A DNA stretch of 55,466 bases, taken from positions 1 through 55,466 of the forward strand of contig CAJTVQ010000027.1 in the NCBI GenBank assembly GCA_910579935.1, given 5' to 3'. Below the pieces are notes generated by a model. The model made no database searches, had not been told where the DNA came from, and saw nothing but the letters and a program-made list of their open reading frames with translations. Below are positions 33,093-41,585 of this stretch, in pieces. The position numbers were made by a program, and so were the translations under genes. Position 1 is the stretch's first letter. Every line of letters starts with the position of its first letter. This stretch comes from an uncultured Lachnospiraceae bacterium (GTDB lineage Bacteria > Bacillota > Clostridia > Lachnospirales > Lachnospiraceae).

Positions 33093-34621
33093 CAAAGAAT
33101 GTATTGCAGATGTTGGAAGAAGCGACCCGGTTATTTCCCGAAAAAACTGCTTTTTCAGATGATAAGGGCGCTGTTTCTTATAAAGATGCTACTGCGTATG
33201 CAAAAGCGATTGGGACATATATAGCTGCAAAAGGGCAAAGAGGTAAAGCCGTAGCGGTTGTTATGGAGAAGAGCAAGGAAGCTGTAGTCGGATTCATGGG
33301 CGTAGTATACAGCGGTAATTTTTATGTGCCTATTGATACGAAAATGCCGGATGACCGAATACGGAAGATTTTTGATGTGGTTGAACCCTGTGCGGTACTG
33401 ACGGATGAAGCAAATTATGAAAGAATGAAATGGTCAGGAGAGAAAGTTATTCTTTATGCGGATGCGGTAGAAACGGGTAAGGACGAAGAGATTTTGACGG
33501 CAATCCGTAGAAAAGCAATCGACGTCGATCCGGTTTATGCATTATTTACATCGGGCTCTACCGGAATCCCCAAAGGGGTCATCTGTTGTCACCGCTCTGT
33601 TATAGATTATGCGGACTGGTTAGCTGATACATTTGATTTCAATGAAAAAACAATCTTTGGTAATCAGACGCAGTTCTATTTCAGTATGTCAGTGTTGGAT
33701 ATTTACGCCACAATACGCAGCGGAGCCGAACTGCATGTGATACCGCAGAGCTTGTTCACATTTCCGGTTAAATTGCTGGAACACATGAATGAGTATAAGA
33801 TTAATTCCATTTACTGGGTTCCGACGGCATTGTGTACAGTGGCGAATTTAAGGGCACTGAATAAAGTACGGATGCCATATCTGAAGAAAATTCTTTTTGC
33901 AGGGGAATTGATGCCTACAAAGCAGTTAAATATATGGAGGAAGCATTTGCCGGAAGCTTTGTATGCGAATTTGTTCGGACCGACAGAAATTACGGATATT
34001 GGTATATATTATGTGGTAGACAGAGAGTTTTCTGATGATGAACCGATTCCGATCGGCACGGCCTGCGATAATGTGGATATATTGATCCTGGATGAAAACG
34101 GACGGGAGGTCAGCAGCGGGGAAATCGGGGAATTGTGTATCAGAGGAAGTTTTTTGGCATTGGGGTATTACAATAATCCGGAAAGAACAAGTGAAGTCTT
34201 TATTCAGAATCCGTCCAATCCGCATTTTCCGGAACTGATTTATAAGACAGGTGATTTAGTCAGTGTGAATGCATACGGAGAGTTGATGTATCATGGGCGT
34301 AAGGATTTTCAGATTAAGCGTCGTGGAAATCGTATTGAATTAGGTGAAATAGAAGCGGCAGCAGGCGGAATTGACGGCATTGAAATGAACGCGTGCATTT
34401 ATGACGACATGAAGCAGAAAATCATTTTCTTCTACAAAGGCGAGGAAATTGCAGAGGAAGAACTTATTCGGATGTTTAGTGAGAAAATACCGGAGTATAT
34501 GCAGCCGGATAGATATATCAGACTTGAAAACCTTCCATGTAATCCAAACGGGAAAATTGACAGAAAGCAATTAAAAGGAGCGTATATAAATGGAACATTT
34601 GAGGAGTCTGGAAGAGTATAA
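33089..34621 (+). CDS. AMP-forming ligase 2 (DltA-like, without the amino-binding Asp)
   Basis: 510 residues. Core motifs are FTSGSTGIPKG (153-162), LFGPTEITDIG, YKTGD, GRKDFQIKRRGNRIELGE and NPNGKIDRKQL with the catalytic Lys. It resembles ligase 1 throughout, but the segment FDFDVSVKDIY of ligase 1 reads FYFSMSVLDIY here: Asp202 of ligase 1 is replaced by Ser199. That Asp normally anchors the substrate amino group, so this enzyme probably activates an acid with no alpha-amino group or one bound differently. Its partner is probably carrier 2 or 3. Confidence 0.86.
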   Translation: MTKNVLQMLEEATRLFPEKTAFSDDKGAVSYKDATAYAKAIGTYIAAKGQRGKAVAVVMEKSKEAVVGFMGVVYSGNFYVPIDTKMPDDRIRKIFDVVEPCAVLTDEANYERMKWSGEKVILYADAVETGKDEEILTAIRRKAIDVDPVYALFTSGSTGIPKGVICCHRSVIDYADWLADTFDFNEKTIFGNQTQFYFSMSVLDIYATIRSGAELHVIPQSLFTFPVKLLEHMNEYKINSIYWVPTALCTVANLRALNKVRMPYLKKILFAGELMPTKQLNIWRKHLPEALYANLFGPTEITDIGIYYVVDREFSDDEPIPIGTACDNVDILILDENGREVSSGEIGELCIRGSFLALGYYNNPERTSEVFIQNPSNPHFPELIYKTGDLVSVNAYGELMYHGRKDFQIKRRGNRIELGEIEAAAGGIDGIEMNACIYDDMKQKIIFFYKGEEIAEEELIRMFSEKIPEYMQPDRYIRLENLPCNPNGKIDRKQLKGAYINGTFEESGRV

Positions 34622-35447
34622 ATCTTTATTATCCTCATATAAACAGATTTACCGAAACGGTTATACCAATAATTATCTGAATACGGATATGGTGAACCGG
34701 TATATCAGTCTTCAGCGTATTTATTTTGAGACAGATAGAGATGCGTTGCTTTTTTTTACGGATGAGGAAAAATATTACCGTTTGTATACTCTGCTGGGGC
34801 CTGAAATGAAAGCTGCTGTTAAAAAGCAGGATAAACCGGTCATGCTTAGAAATATTTACAGGGAAGGGAATAAACCGGATATATTATGGAAGGTTGAGGA
34901 GGTCTTAAAGCGCCAGGGATTTATTTTATATGATAAGACCGTTCAGATTTTAGCAAAACCTTTGGAAAAGAAAGAGGATATACAGCGGAAATACGATAAA
35001 GCAAGTTCTTTTTTGGACAGATTTGGGATAAAAATAGGTTATGCAGAAGAAAAGGATGTGGAGCAGATTATAAATCTGCGAAGACAGGAACCTTTGCTGA
35101 AGGATTATCATTTTGCATATGAAACAGAACGCGAAATACTGGATGCCGTTGAAAAGGGATATTACCGATGTGCATACAATCACTTGGGAGAAGTGTGTGC
35201 AGTACAGCATTATACGGTTATAAACGGTATTTTGCAGGGCGGATGGCTGGCAGTAAAGGAAGAATATAAAGTCAGATATGGAATAGGAAGCGCTATGGCC
35301 TATCACTCTTTTTTATATGCCATAGAGCATGGTATTTCAAATTACTATGGCTGGGTAGCGCGGGATAATGAAAAGTCAATGAAATACCATCAGACGATCG
35401 GGTATGAGATTGGCGATAAATGGGCGGATGAATGGCTTCTTAAATAG
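34590..35447 (+). CDS. Long GNAT-family protein D
   Basis: 285 residues, overlapping the ligase 2 end by 32 bases with AAAAGGAG as ribosome site. It is the most diverged of the four: EHLRSLEEYKSLLSSYKQIYRNGYTNNYLNTDMVNRYISLQRIYFETDRDALLFFTDEEKYYRL at the start and AVKEEYKVRYGIGSAMAYHSFLYAIEHG with ARDNEKSMKYHQTIGYEI at the end. It keeps the fullest GNAT donor loop (RYGIGSA), so it is the best candidate for an active transferase. Confidence 0.77.
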   Translation: MEHLRSLEEYKSLLSSYKQIYRNGYTNNYLNTDMVNRYISLQRIYFETDRDALLFFTDEEKYYRLYTLLGPEMKAAVKKQDKPVMLRNIYREGNKPDILWKVEEVLKRQGFILYDKTVQILAKPLEKKEDIQRKYDKASSFLDRFGIKIGYAEEKDVEQIINLRRQEPLLKDYHFAYETEREILDAVEKGYYRCAYNHLGEVCAVQHYTVINGILQGGWLAVKEEYKVRYGIGSAMAYHSFLYAIEHGISNYYGWVARDNEKSMKYHQTIGYEIGDKWADEWLLK

Positions 35448-35459
35448 GGAGAAAAGTAT

Positions 35460-35699
35460 ATGAGCAATTTGGAAAAGTATGATCAGATCTTTTGTGATCA
35501 GTTTTCTTTAGAGAATGGATTTGACGGAGAAAAGGTAAAAATGAATGATACAGAGGATTGGGATTCTGTGGGGCATTTAAATCTGATTTCCGCATTAGAG
35601 GATGTCTTTGAGATCATGTTTGAGACAGAGGATATTCTGGCGTTGGATTCTTATGGCCGGGGGATTGAGATACTGGGGAAATATGGAATAGAGATGTAA
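35460..35699 (+). CDS. Stand-alone carrier protein 3
   Basis: 79 residues. The attachment Ser36 is in DTEDWDSVGHLNLISALEDVFEIMFETEDI, a motif closer to the acyl carriers of acyl-ligase/SDR cassettes than to carriers 1 and 2. It is followed by an SDR and by ligase 3, so these three probably form one module: activation, loading, and reduction or dehydrogenation of the carried acyl group. Confidence 0.86.
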   Translation: MSNLEKYDQIFCDQFSLENGFDGEKVKMNDTEDWDSVGHLNLISALEDVFEIMFETEDILALDSYGRGIEILGKYGIEM

Positions 35700-35715
35700 T
35701 GATGAGGATATTTAC

Positions 35716-36513
35716 ATGGGAGCAGAAACAGGACTTTTATCCGGCAGAGTATGCGTCATAACCGGTACAAGCCGGGGAATAGGGAAGCAGACGGCAGAGT
35801 GTTTTACAAAAGAGGGAGCCGTAGTCTACGCAAATGCCAGACAGGAAGGTTGTCTGGAAGAATGGGCAGCGGAAATCAATACAGAGGGAAGAGGAACGGT
35901 CATTCCTCTGTATTTTGATATTACGAATACGGAAGAGGTAAGGAAAGCGGTTCTGCGGCTGAAAAAGGAACAGGGAAGGATTGATGTTCTCGTTAACAAT
36001 GCAGGGATGATTTCCAATCAGCTGCTTGGAATGATTTCCATGGAAAAAACAAGGGAAATGTTTGAAGTAAATGTATTCGGAATGCTGGAACTGACCCAGA
36101 TGGTAGCCTCAAGGTTCATGATGAAGCAGAAAAGCGGAAGCATTATCAATATAGCGTCTGTTACCGGAGTAGAAGGAAGCCGTGGGCAGATTGCGTATTC
36201 GGCCAGTAAAGGAGCGGTCATTTCGATGACAAAATCCATGGCGAAGGAATTAGCGCCTTATCAGATACGGGTGAATGCCGTAGCTCCGGGGATGATACAG
36301 ACGGAGCGTTTGAATGTAACCGTACGGGATGAATACAAGAATAAGGTTTCGGCCATTGGGATGGGGAGATTGGGGGAACCGAAGGAAGTAGCTGACGGAT
36401 GTTTATATCTCGCTTCGGAGCTTTCCAGTTATACGACCGGACAGATTTTGGTAATAGGCGGAGGATATGATACTTCTGCCAGAAGCCTGTTTGATATTGA
36501 GTTTAAGGAGTGA
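35716..36513 (+). CDS. Short-chain dehydrogenase/reductase (FabG-like)
   Basis: 265 residues. Cofactor loop TGTSRGIG (16-23), NNAG, the catalytic triad region with Ser in INIASVTG and YSASK near 160, and the C-terminal GRLGEPKEVADGCLYLASELSSYTTGQILVIGGG all fit the 3-oxoacyl-carrier reductase group. Between carrier 3 and ligase 3 it could set a hydroxyl on the acyl chain, for example 3-hydroxyacyl. A sugar-modifying role cannot be excluded. Confidence 0.88.
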   Translation: MGAETGLLSGRVCVITGTSRGIGKQTAECFTKEGAVVYANARQEGCLEEWAAEINTEGRGTVIPLYFDITNTEEVRKAVLRLKKEQGRIDVLVNNAGMISNQLLGMISMEKTREMFEVNVFGMLELTQMVASRFMMKQKSGSIINIASVTGVEGSRGQIAYSASKGAVISMTKSMAKELAPYQIRVNAVAPGMIQTERLNVTVRDEYKNKVSAIGMGRLGEPKEVADGCLYLASELSSYTTGQILVIGGGYDTSARSLFDIEFKE

Positions 36514-36519
36514 GAGCAT

Positions 36520-37926
36520 ATGTTTTTGGAACTGGACAGGAAAAATAAACATAATGTTGCGATGATAGACAGTAATGGAAATCAGGTGTCTTATGGTGAG
36601 ATTGTGGATTTTGGCTTGTCATTTCAATCCGTCATCCCGAAAAGGACTTTAATGTTTGTGTTAAGCAGTAATTGCGTGGGAGCCGCCATGGGATACTTTG
36701 GGGCTATGATAAACCGTATTGTGCCGTTGATGCTGGGGGTTTCCATGGACAGGGAACTGCTGGAGAATTTAATTGGTATATATCGGCCGGAGTACATTTG
36801 GAAGCCGGCGGATATGGCAGAGGCTGAAGAGAAAATTCTGCTTCGGGAATATGGGTATGTATTGGTGGCTACGGGACTGACAGGATATCCCTTATATGAG
36901 GAATTATCACTTTTGCTGACAACTTCCGGCTCTACGGGGAGTCCGAAGCTGGTTCGTCACTCCTATGGGAATCTGGAAGCACAGGCAAGGAATATATCTG
37001 CTTTTTTTGAATTGGATGATACGGAAAGGCCTCTGTTAGATCTTCCGATTAATTATACTTACGGGTTGTCGATATTGAACAGTCATTTGTATTCCGGGGC
37101 TGCCGTTCTGCTGACTTCCATGAATGTTTTAAGCCCGAAATACTGGGATTTTTTGAAAGAGCAGAAGGCAACCAGCTTTACAAATGTGCCGTACGGATAT
37201 GAAATTCTGAAAAAGCTTCGTGTGTTCAGAATGAATATTCCGTCGCTTAAAACGTTTTCGCAGGGCGGCGGTAAACTGAGTGAGGAATTACATAAGGAAT
37301 TTGCAGAGTATGCCAGACGGACAGGGAGAAAATTCATCGTTACATACGGCCAGACAGAAGGAAGCGCCAGGATGGCATATCTTCCGGCGGAATATGCTTT
37401 GGAAAAATGCGGCAGTATCGGGAAGGCGATTCCGAACGGACGGTTATATCTTGTGGATGAGGAAGGAAAGGAAATCTCAGAGCCGGATGTGGTTGGTGAG
37501 ATGGTATATCAGGGGCCGAATGTGACATTGGGGTATGCACAGACAGGAGAAGACTTGATTTTAGGTGACGAGCGGCATGGAACACTTTATACCGGCGATA
37601 TGGTGAAAACGGATGCTGAAGGTTTCTTTTATATTGTAGGAAGGAAAAAGCGTTTTCTGAAATTATGCGGATACAGGGTTGGTTTGGATGAATGTGAAAA
37701 CATTATCAAGACTGCCTTTGATACGGAGTGTGCCTGCGTGGGGAATGATGAATGCATGGATATTTATGTTACGTCTGAGCAGGAACATGATGAGATAAGG
37801 CGGTATATTTCCAATAAGACCAATATTAATTCCAATGCTTTTCGGATTCATTATATTGAGCAGCTTCCGAGGAATGAGGCCGGTAAGATTCTGTACAGTG
37901 TGCTGGATAACCGAAATAAGGAATGA
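36520..37926 (+). CDS. AMP-forming acyl ligase 3
   Basis: 468 residues with AAGGAG upstream. The adenylation loop is LLTTSGSTGSPKLVRH (near 135-150), A5 is TYGQTEGSARM, and the hinge is LYTGDMVKTDAEGFFYIVGRKKRFLKLCGYRVGLDECE; the end NEAGKILYSVL replaces the usual NGKIDR but keeps the Lys. It is shorter than and clearly distinct from ligases 1 and 2, closer to acyl-CoA/acyl-ACP synthetases. A fatty or hydroxy acid as substrate is likely. Last gene of the carrier-protein set. Confidence 0.86.
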   Translation: MFLELDRKNKHNVAMIDSNGNQVSYGEIVDFGLSFQSVIPKRTLMFVLSSNCVGAAMGYFGAMINRIVPLMLGVSMDRELLENLIGIYRPEYIWKPADMAEAEEKILLREYGYVLVATGLTGYPLYEELSLLLTTSGSTGSPKLVRHSYGNLEAQARNISAFFELDDTERPLLDLPINYTYGLSILNSHLYSGAAVLLTSMNVLSPKYWDFLKEQKATSFTNVPYGYEILKKLRVFRMNIPSLKTFSQGGGKLSEELHKEFAEYARRTGRKFIVTYGQTEGSARMAYLPAEYALEKCGSIGKAIPNGRLYLVDEEGKEISEPDVVGEMVYQGPNVTLGYAQTGEDLILGDERHGTLYTGDMVKTDAEGFFYIVGRKKRFLKLCGYRVGLDECENIIKTAFDTECACVGNDECMDIYVTSEQEHDEIRRYISNKTNINSNAFRIHYIEQLPRNEAGKILYSVLDNRNKE

Positions 37927-37957
37927 CGACAAAGAAAACCGGCGGCGGGGTAGGACC

Positions 37958-39502
37958 ATGAAGAAAGATATAAAAGAACAATTGATTCAGTTGCTTGGAA
38001 CTTTGCAGGAAGCACATCAGGAGATACAGGATCGGTTCGGAAAAAAAGAATATCAGACAGTTCAGAATCTGCTGGCGGATTGTCAGGAGAGTGCGGTTTT
38101 CATAGGGAATACGATAGAACAGTTCGAAAAAAATCAGGAGGAGATCATTCATATACTGGAAGAATATTGTGAACGGCTGTTTGATATAAGCGCTGCATTG
38201 GAAAAAGCGGGGACATTAAACGGTGATGTAATTCGAATGGAACTGGACGGGTATATCGGGGATGTGTGCAGGCGGGTGAAGAACGAGATTAAAGTACTGA
38301 AAGCCGTATTTTTTCCGTATAAGGCTTCTATGTGGACAAGTCTTGAAAGTATTTGGAGAGCGGCGCAGCAGGATGCCGAGTGTGATGCAAAGGTGGTAGT
38401 GATTCCATATTATATTTTGGACAGTGACGGAAATAAGAAGGAATTGGTTTATGAAGCGGATTTATTCCCTAAGGATGTTCCAATTGTACATTACAGCCAG
38501 TATCTCATAGAACAGGAATGGCCAGATATGGTTTTTATCCATAATCCTTATGATGGGGGAAACACGGTAACACGTGTGCCGGAGCGGTATTATTCCTATT
38601 GCCTGAAATTGTATACGAAGCAGTTGATTTACAGTCCATATTACTTAATGGGATATTATGCTCCTGGAGCTGGGGATTTTTTGTGTCTTACGAATGGGGC
38701 AGGTATGGCGGATAAGATGGTCGTGCAATCGGAACAAGTGGGAAGGATCTGCGTGAGGCATCATGTGCCGGAAGAAAAGCTGATTACGCTGGGGTCTCCG
38801 AAGGTGGATGCGATTGTAGAAGGGATGAAGAAACCGAAAGTTTACCCGGCTGGATGGGAGAAAAAATTGGGTGGACGGAAAGTTTTCCTGCTTAATACGC
38901 ATCTGTCATATCTTATAAAAGGATATGACTGGCAGAGAGAACATCCGAATTCTGTAGATTATGCGCAATGGCACCATGAGCAGGTATTTAAGTATTCGCT
39001 GAACAGAGAAGGGTGTGCATTAATTTGGCGGCCGCATCCGCTTCTGAAAGCAATGTTAAAGAGTCGTAACTTATATTCTCTGTTAGATGTCGTAGAAGAA
39101 TGGGAACAGCAGATCAGAGAATCGGAGAATGGTGTTGTGGATGAGACAGGAGATTATAATATTGCTTTTAGACTGTCAGATGCGTTAATAACTTCACGTA
39201 GTTCTTTGGTTTCCGATTATATGATTTTAGGAAAGCCTGTTTTGATATATGAAAGAGCCTGGGATGAAGAGAGTTGTAGAAAATCGCCTGTGAACTATAA
39301 TCATAATTATTATATTGAGAAAGACGGAAAAAGAATGGAAATTCCTGATTTTATACAAATGATTTTAGACGGCGAAGATCCGTTTTATGAAGAGAGGATG
39401 AAGGATGTGCGTAGCGCGTTCGGGAATTTGGATGGGACGATTGGAAGGAACGTGTATGGATGGCTGAAGGACAGCTATCTTAAGGAGGAAATAAATATAT
39501 GA
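37958..39502 (+). CDS. CDP-glycerol transferase-like protein without propeller tail
   Basis: 514 residues from ATG 37958 (GGCGGGGTAGG upstream); a frame opening at 37835 lies inside ligase 3 and is not used. The helical leader (LLGTLQEAHQEIQDRFGKKEYQTVQNLLADCQESAVFIG) and blocks AVFFPYKASMWTSLESIWRAA, DMVFIHNPYDGGNTVTRV, LNTHLSYLI, LIWRPHPLLKAM and DALITSRSSLVSDYMILGKPVLIYER are shared with the protein at 21697. The last two match the CDP-glycerol glycerophosphotransferase family. Likely transfers a phosphorylated group to the glycan. Confidence 0.8.
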   Translation: MKKDIKEQLIQLLGTLQEAHQEIQDRFGKKEYQTVQNLLADCQESAVFIGNTIEQFEKNQEEIIHILEEYCERLFDISAALEKAGTLNGDVIRMELDGYIGDVCRRVKNEIKVLKAVFFPYKASMWTSLESIWRAAQQDAECDAKVVVIPYYILDSDGNKKELVYEADLFPKDVPIVHYSQYLIEQEWPDMVFIHNPYDGGNTVTRVPERYYSYCLKLYTKQLIYSPYYLMGYYAPGAGDFLCLTNGAGMADKMVVQSEQVGRICVRHHVPEEKLITLGSPKVDAIVEGMKKPKVYPAGWEKKLGGRKVFLLNTHLSYLIKGYDWQREHPNSVDYAQWHHEQVFKYSLNREGCALIWRPHPLLKAMLKSRNLYSLLDVVEEWEQQIRESENGVVDETGDYNIAFRLSDALITSRSSLVSDYMILGKPVLIYERAWDEESCRKSPVNYNHNYYIEKDGKRMEIPDFIQMILDGEDPFYEERMKDVRSAFGNLDGTIGRNVYGWLKDSYLKEEINI

Positions 39503-41538
39503 AAATATTGATGATTTCACTGAGGGACGGGCAGAATATTTCACTTGCTAAAATAGCGGATGCTTTTTTGAGGAGAGGCCATGAAATTACAATTTATGCT
39601 CCGTATTATGCAGGGAATGTATTAAAATTTTTTGATAAAAAAATCCCTAAATTTCCGTTTGAGGATTTGACAGAAGAAATAGTTTCCGGTTATGATATCA
39701 TATTCGCGTCTATACTGGCACTCCACCGTATGGTGGGAAGGGATTTATTGTCAGTTCATAAACCGATTTTTACGCATAACTATTTAATTACCGGTTCCGG
39801 AATATATGGAGGGGATTTTTGCTTTGTTCCTTCTCTTCCGACGACTGCGACAGATTATGATCAATATGTGAATTGCCCTAAAATCGGGATTGGTGAGCCG
39901 AAATATGATAGTATTATTCAGGGTAAAACAGATAACAAGCGTTTTCTTTTTATTGATAGCGGTCATTATCCTTTTGGTATAGAAGGAAAGAAAGAACTGG
40001 CAAAAACCTTATTAGATATCTGCGAATCTTTTCCTGATTATGAATTGTGGATTAAGCCAAGGTTTTTACCCGGGGATGAGGTAATTACCCATAAAAATAA
40101 TCTTCATCTTTATGATGTAATTCAAGAGGAATCGAAGGGAAAGATTCCGGAAAATCTTGTCATGCTTATGGAGCATAGGGATCTAATGGAATTAATCGAG
40201 CAGTGCTGTACGGTTTTGTGCATGTATACGACTGCTTTTGCAGGAGCATTTGTACTTGGTAAGGGTCTGGTGGTTTTGGATCATCTGCCGAATAAAGATA
40301 TCTATGACAGCAGAGTGAAAGTTTTTAACCGTACAAGAAGAATTATGTATGATTCCGGAGCTGTTATTGATTATAAAAGGGCCAAGGAATTATTGCCCGA
40401 GGGAGTGAAATGTTCGGAAGAGTATTTCAGGTTTTTACTGACTGAAAGAGAAAATACGGCAGATAAAATTTGTGAAGTAACAGAGTGGCTGTTTGAAACA
40501 TTTTATCAGAAACAGATTTTTCCCCAGGTATGCCAGTGCGACTATAAAGACTATAAAAGCTGTATCAGGGAAGCTGTAGGGATGACCTGGGATCAGGTTG
40601 TTGGAAGCAGGTACAGGGATATACTGTTGGCGGGTATGCTGGGAATGGACTATTGTATAAATGCAGAATGGGATGTTGCCTCTATAGTCAGGAAGGTAGA
40701 CGAAACCTGTCAGAACGGGTATATGACAGAAACTGTTTTCAAACAGATTCGTGGGAAGGTATATGAATATTATCAGGAATGTATTGTAGAAAACAGGGAC
40801 AAACTTTTGGAGGATGATATTGATAGCGGGATATTGCTGGATTCCTATTATAATTTAAAACAATTTGATGAGATTGTCAGTTTTCCTAAGCAGAATATCG
40901 GCGCGTTCCATTTATTCAGGGGATTTGTCGCATATGAGCAGGGTGATGAAGAGCGTGTAATTTTGGAATTAGAGAAATATATGCAGATGGTATTGGACAG
41001 ACAGTTTATAGAAGAAATATCCGACAGCAATGGTTACCGCTTTGAGGCTTTTTATATTTTGATTAAAACTCTGGCGGAGAAAGGAAGGATAGAACAGGCT
41101 GGAGGTTATTTAAAAAAGATGCAGGATTTTTATGCGGAAACTTATACGGAAGCACAAAGAACCGGAAAGATAGCGGATATTTTCCAGGGCGTGCATTATA
41201 CTTACCTGCATTGGTCGGAAGGGAATGTAACCCGATATGCAGCGTTAAAAAAAGAGTTTTCTGACGGCCCCGTGTTAGTTTACGGAGCAGGGGTAATCGG
41301 TAGAAGAGTGGTATTAAAAAGTCCATTACTGAAAGACAGGATTGCGGCATTTATTGATAAATATTTATATGAGCCTGAACTGAATGGAATTCCGATTATT
41401 AAGCCGCATGAAATTAAGGATTTTGAGGATGTCCATACCATTGTGGTTGCAGTACCGCACGAGATGGATAATATTAAGGAAGATTTGCTGAAGTTACGCA
41501 GTGATGTACAGATTGTTTCAGTCAATGATTTGTTTTAA
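39499..41538 (+). CDS. Glycosyl/glycerophosphotransferase-like protein with C-terminal Rossmann domain
   Basis: 679 residues, overlapping the previous stop by four bases. Residues 1-340 look GT-B-like (MKILMISLRDGQNISLAKIADAFLRRGHEITIYAPYYAG; later RFLFIDSGHYPFGIEGKKELAKTLL and TVLCMYTTAFAGAFVLGKGLVVLDHLP, resembling CDP-glycerol transferases). Residues about 345-580 are helical with no recognised family. Residues about 588-679 form a Rossmann unit starting VLVYGAGVIGRRVV and ending in a strand before VNDLF. The same kind of unit is found in the protein at 47475 and at the N-termini of both radical SAM proteins. Confidence 0.68.
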   Translation: MKILMISLRDGQNISLAKIADAFLRRGHEITIYAPYYAGNVLKFFDKKIPKFPFEDLTEEIVSGYDIIFASILALHRMVGRDLLSVHKPIFTHNYLITGSGIYGGDFCFVPSLPTTATDYDQYVNCPKIGIGEPKYDSIIQGKTDNKRFLFIDSGHYPFGIEGKKELAKTLLDICESFPDYELWIKPRFLPGDEVITHKNNLHLYDVIQEESKGKIPENLVMLMEHRDLMELIEQCCTVLCMYTTAFAGAFVLGKGLVVLDHLPNKDIYDSRVKVFNRTRRIMYDSGAVIDYKRAKELLPEGVKCSEEYFRFLLTERENTADKICEVTEWLFETFYQKQIFPQVCQCDYKDYKSCIREAVGMTWDQVVGSRYRDILLAGMLGMDYCINAEWDVASIVRKVDETCQNGYMTETVFKQIRGKVYEYYQECIVENRDKLLEDDIDSGILLDSYYNLKQFDEIVSFPKQNIGAFHLFRGFVAYEQGDEERVILELEKYMQMVLDRQFIEEISDSNGYRFEAFYILIKTLAEKGRIEQAGGYLKKMQDFYAETYTEAQRTGKIADIFQGVHYTYLHWSEGNVTRYAALKKEFSDGPVLVYGAGVIGRRVVLKSPLLKDRIAAFIDKYLYEPELNGIPIIKPHEIKDFEDVHTIVVAVPHEMDNIKEDLLKLRSDVQIVSVNDLF

Positions 41539-41585
41539 GATTGGAAGAAACGGGTTTAAATTGTATCGAGGAGGAATATTATATT

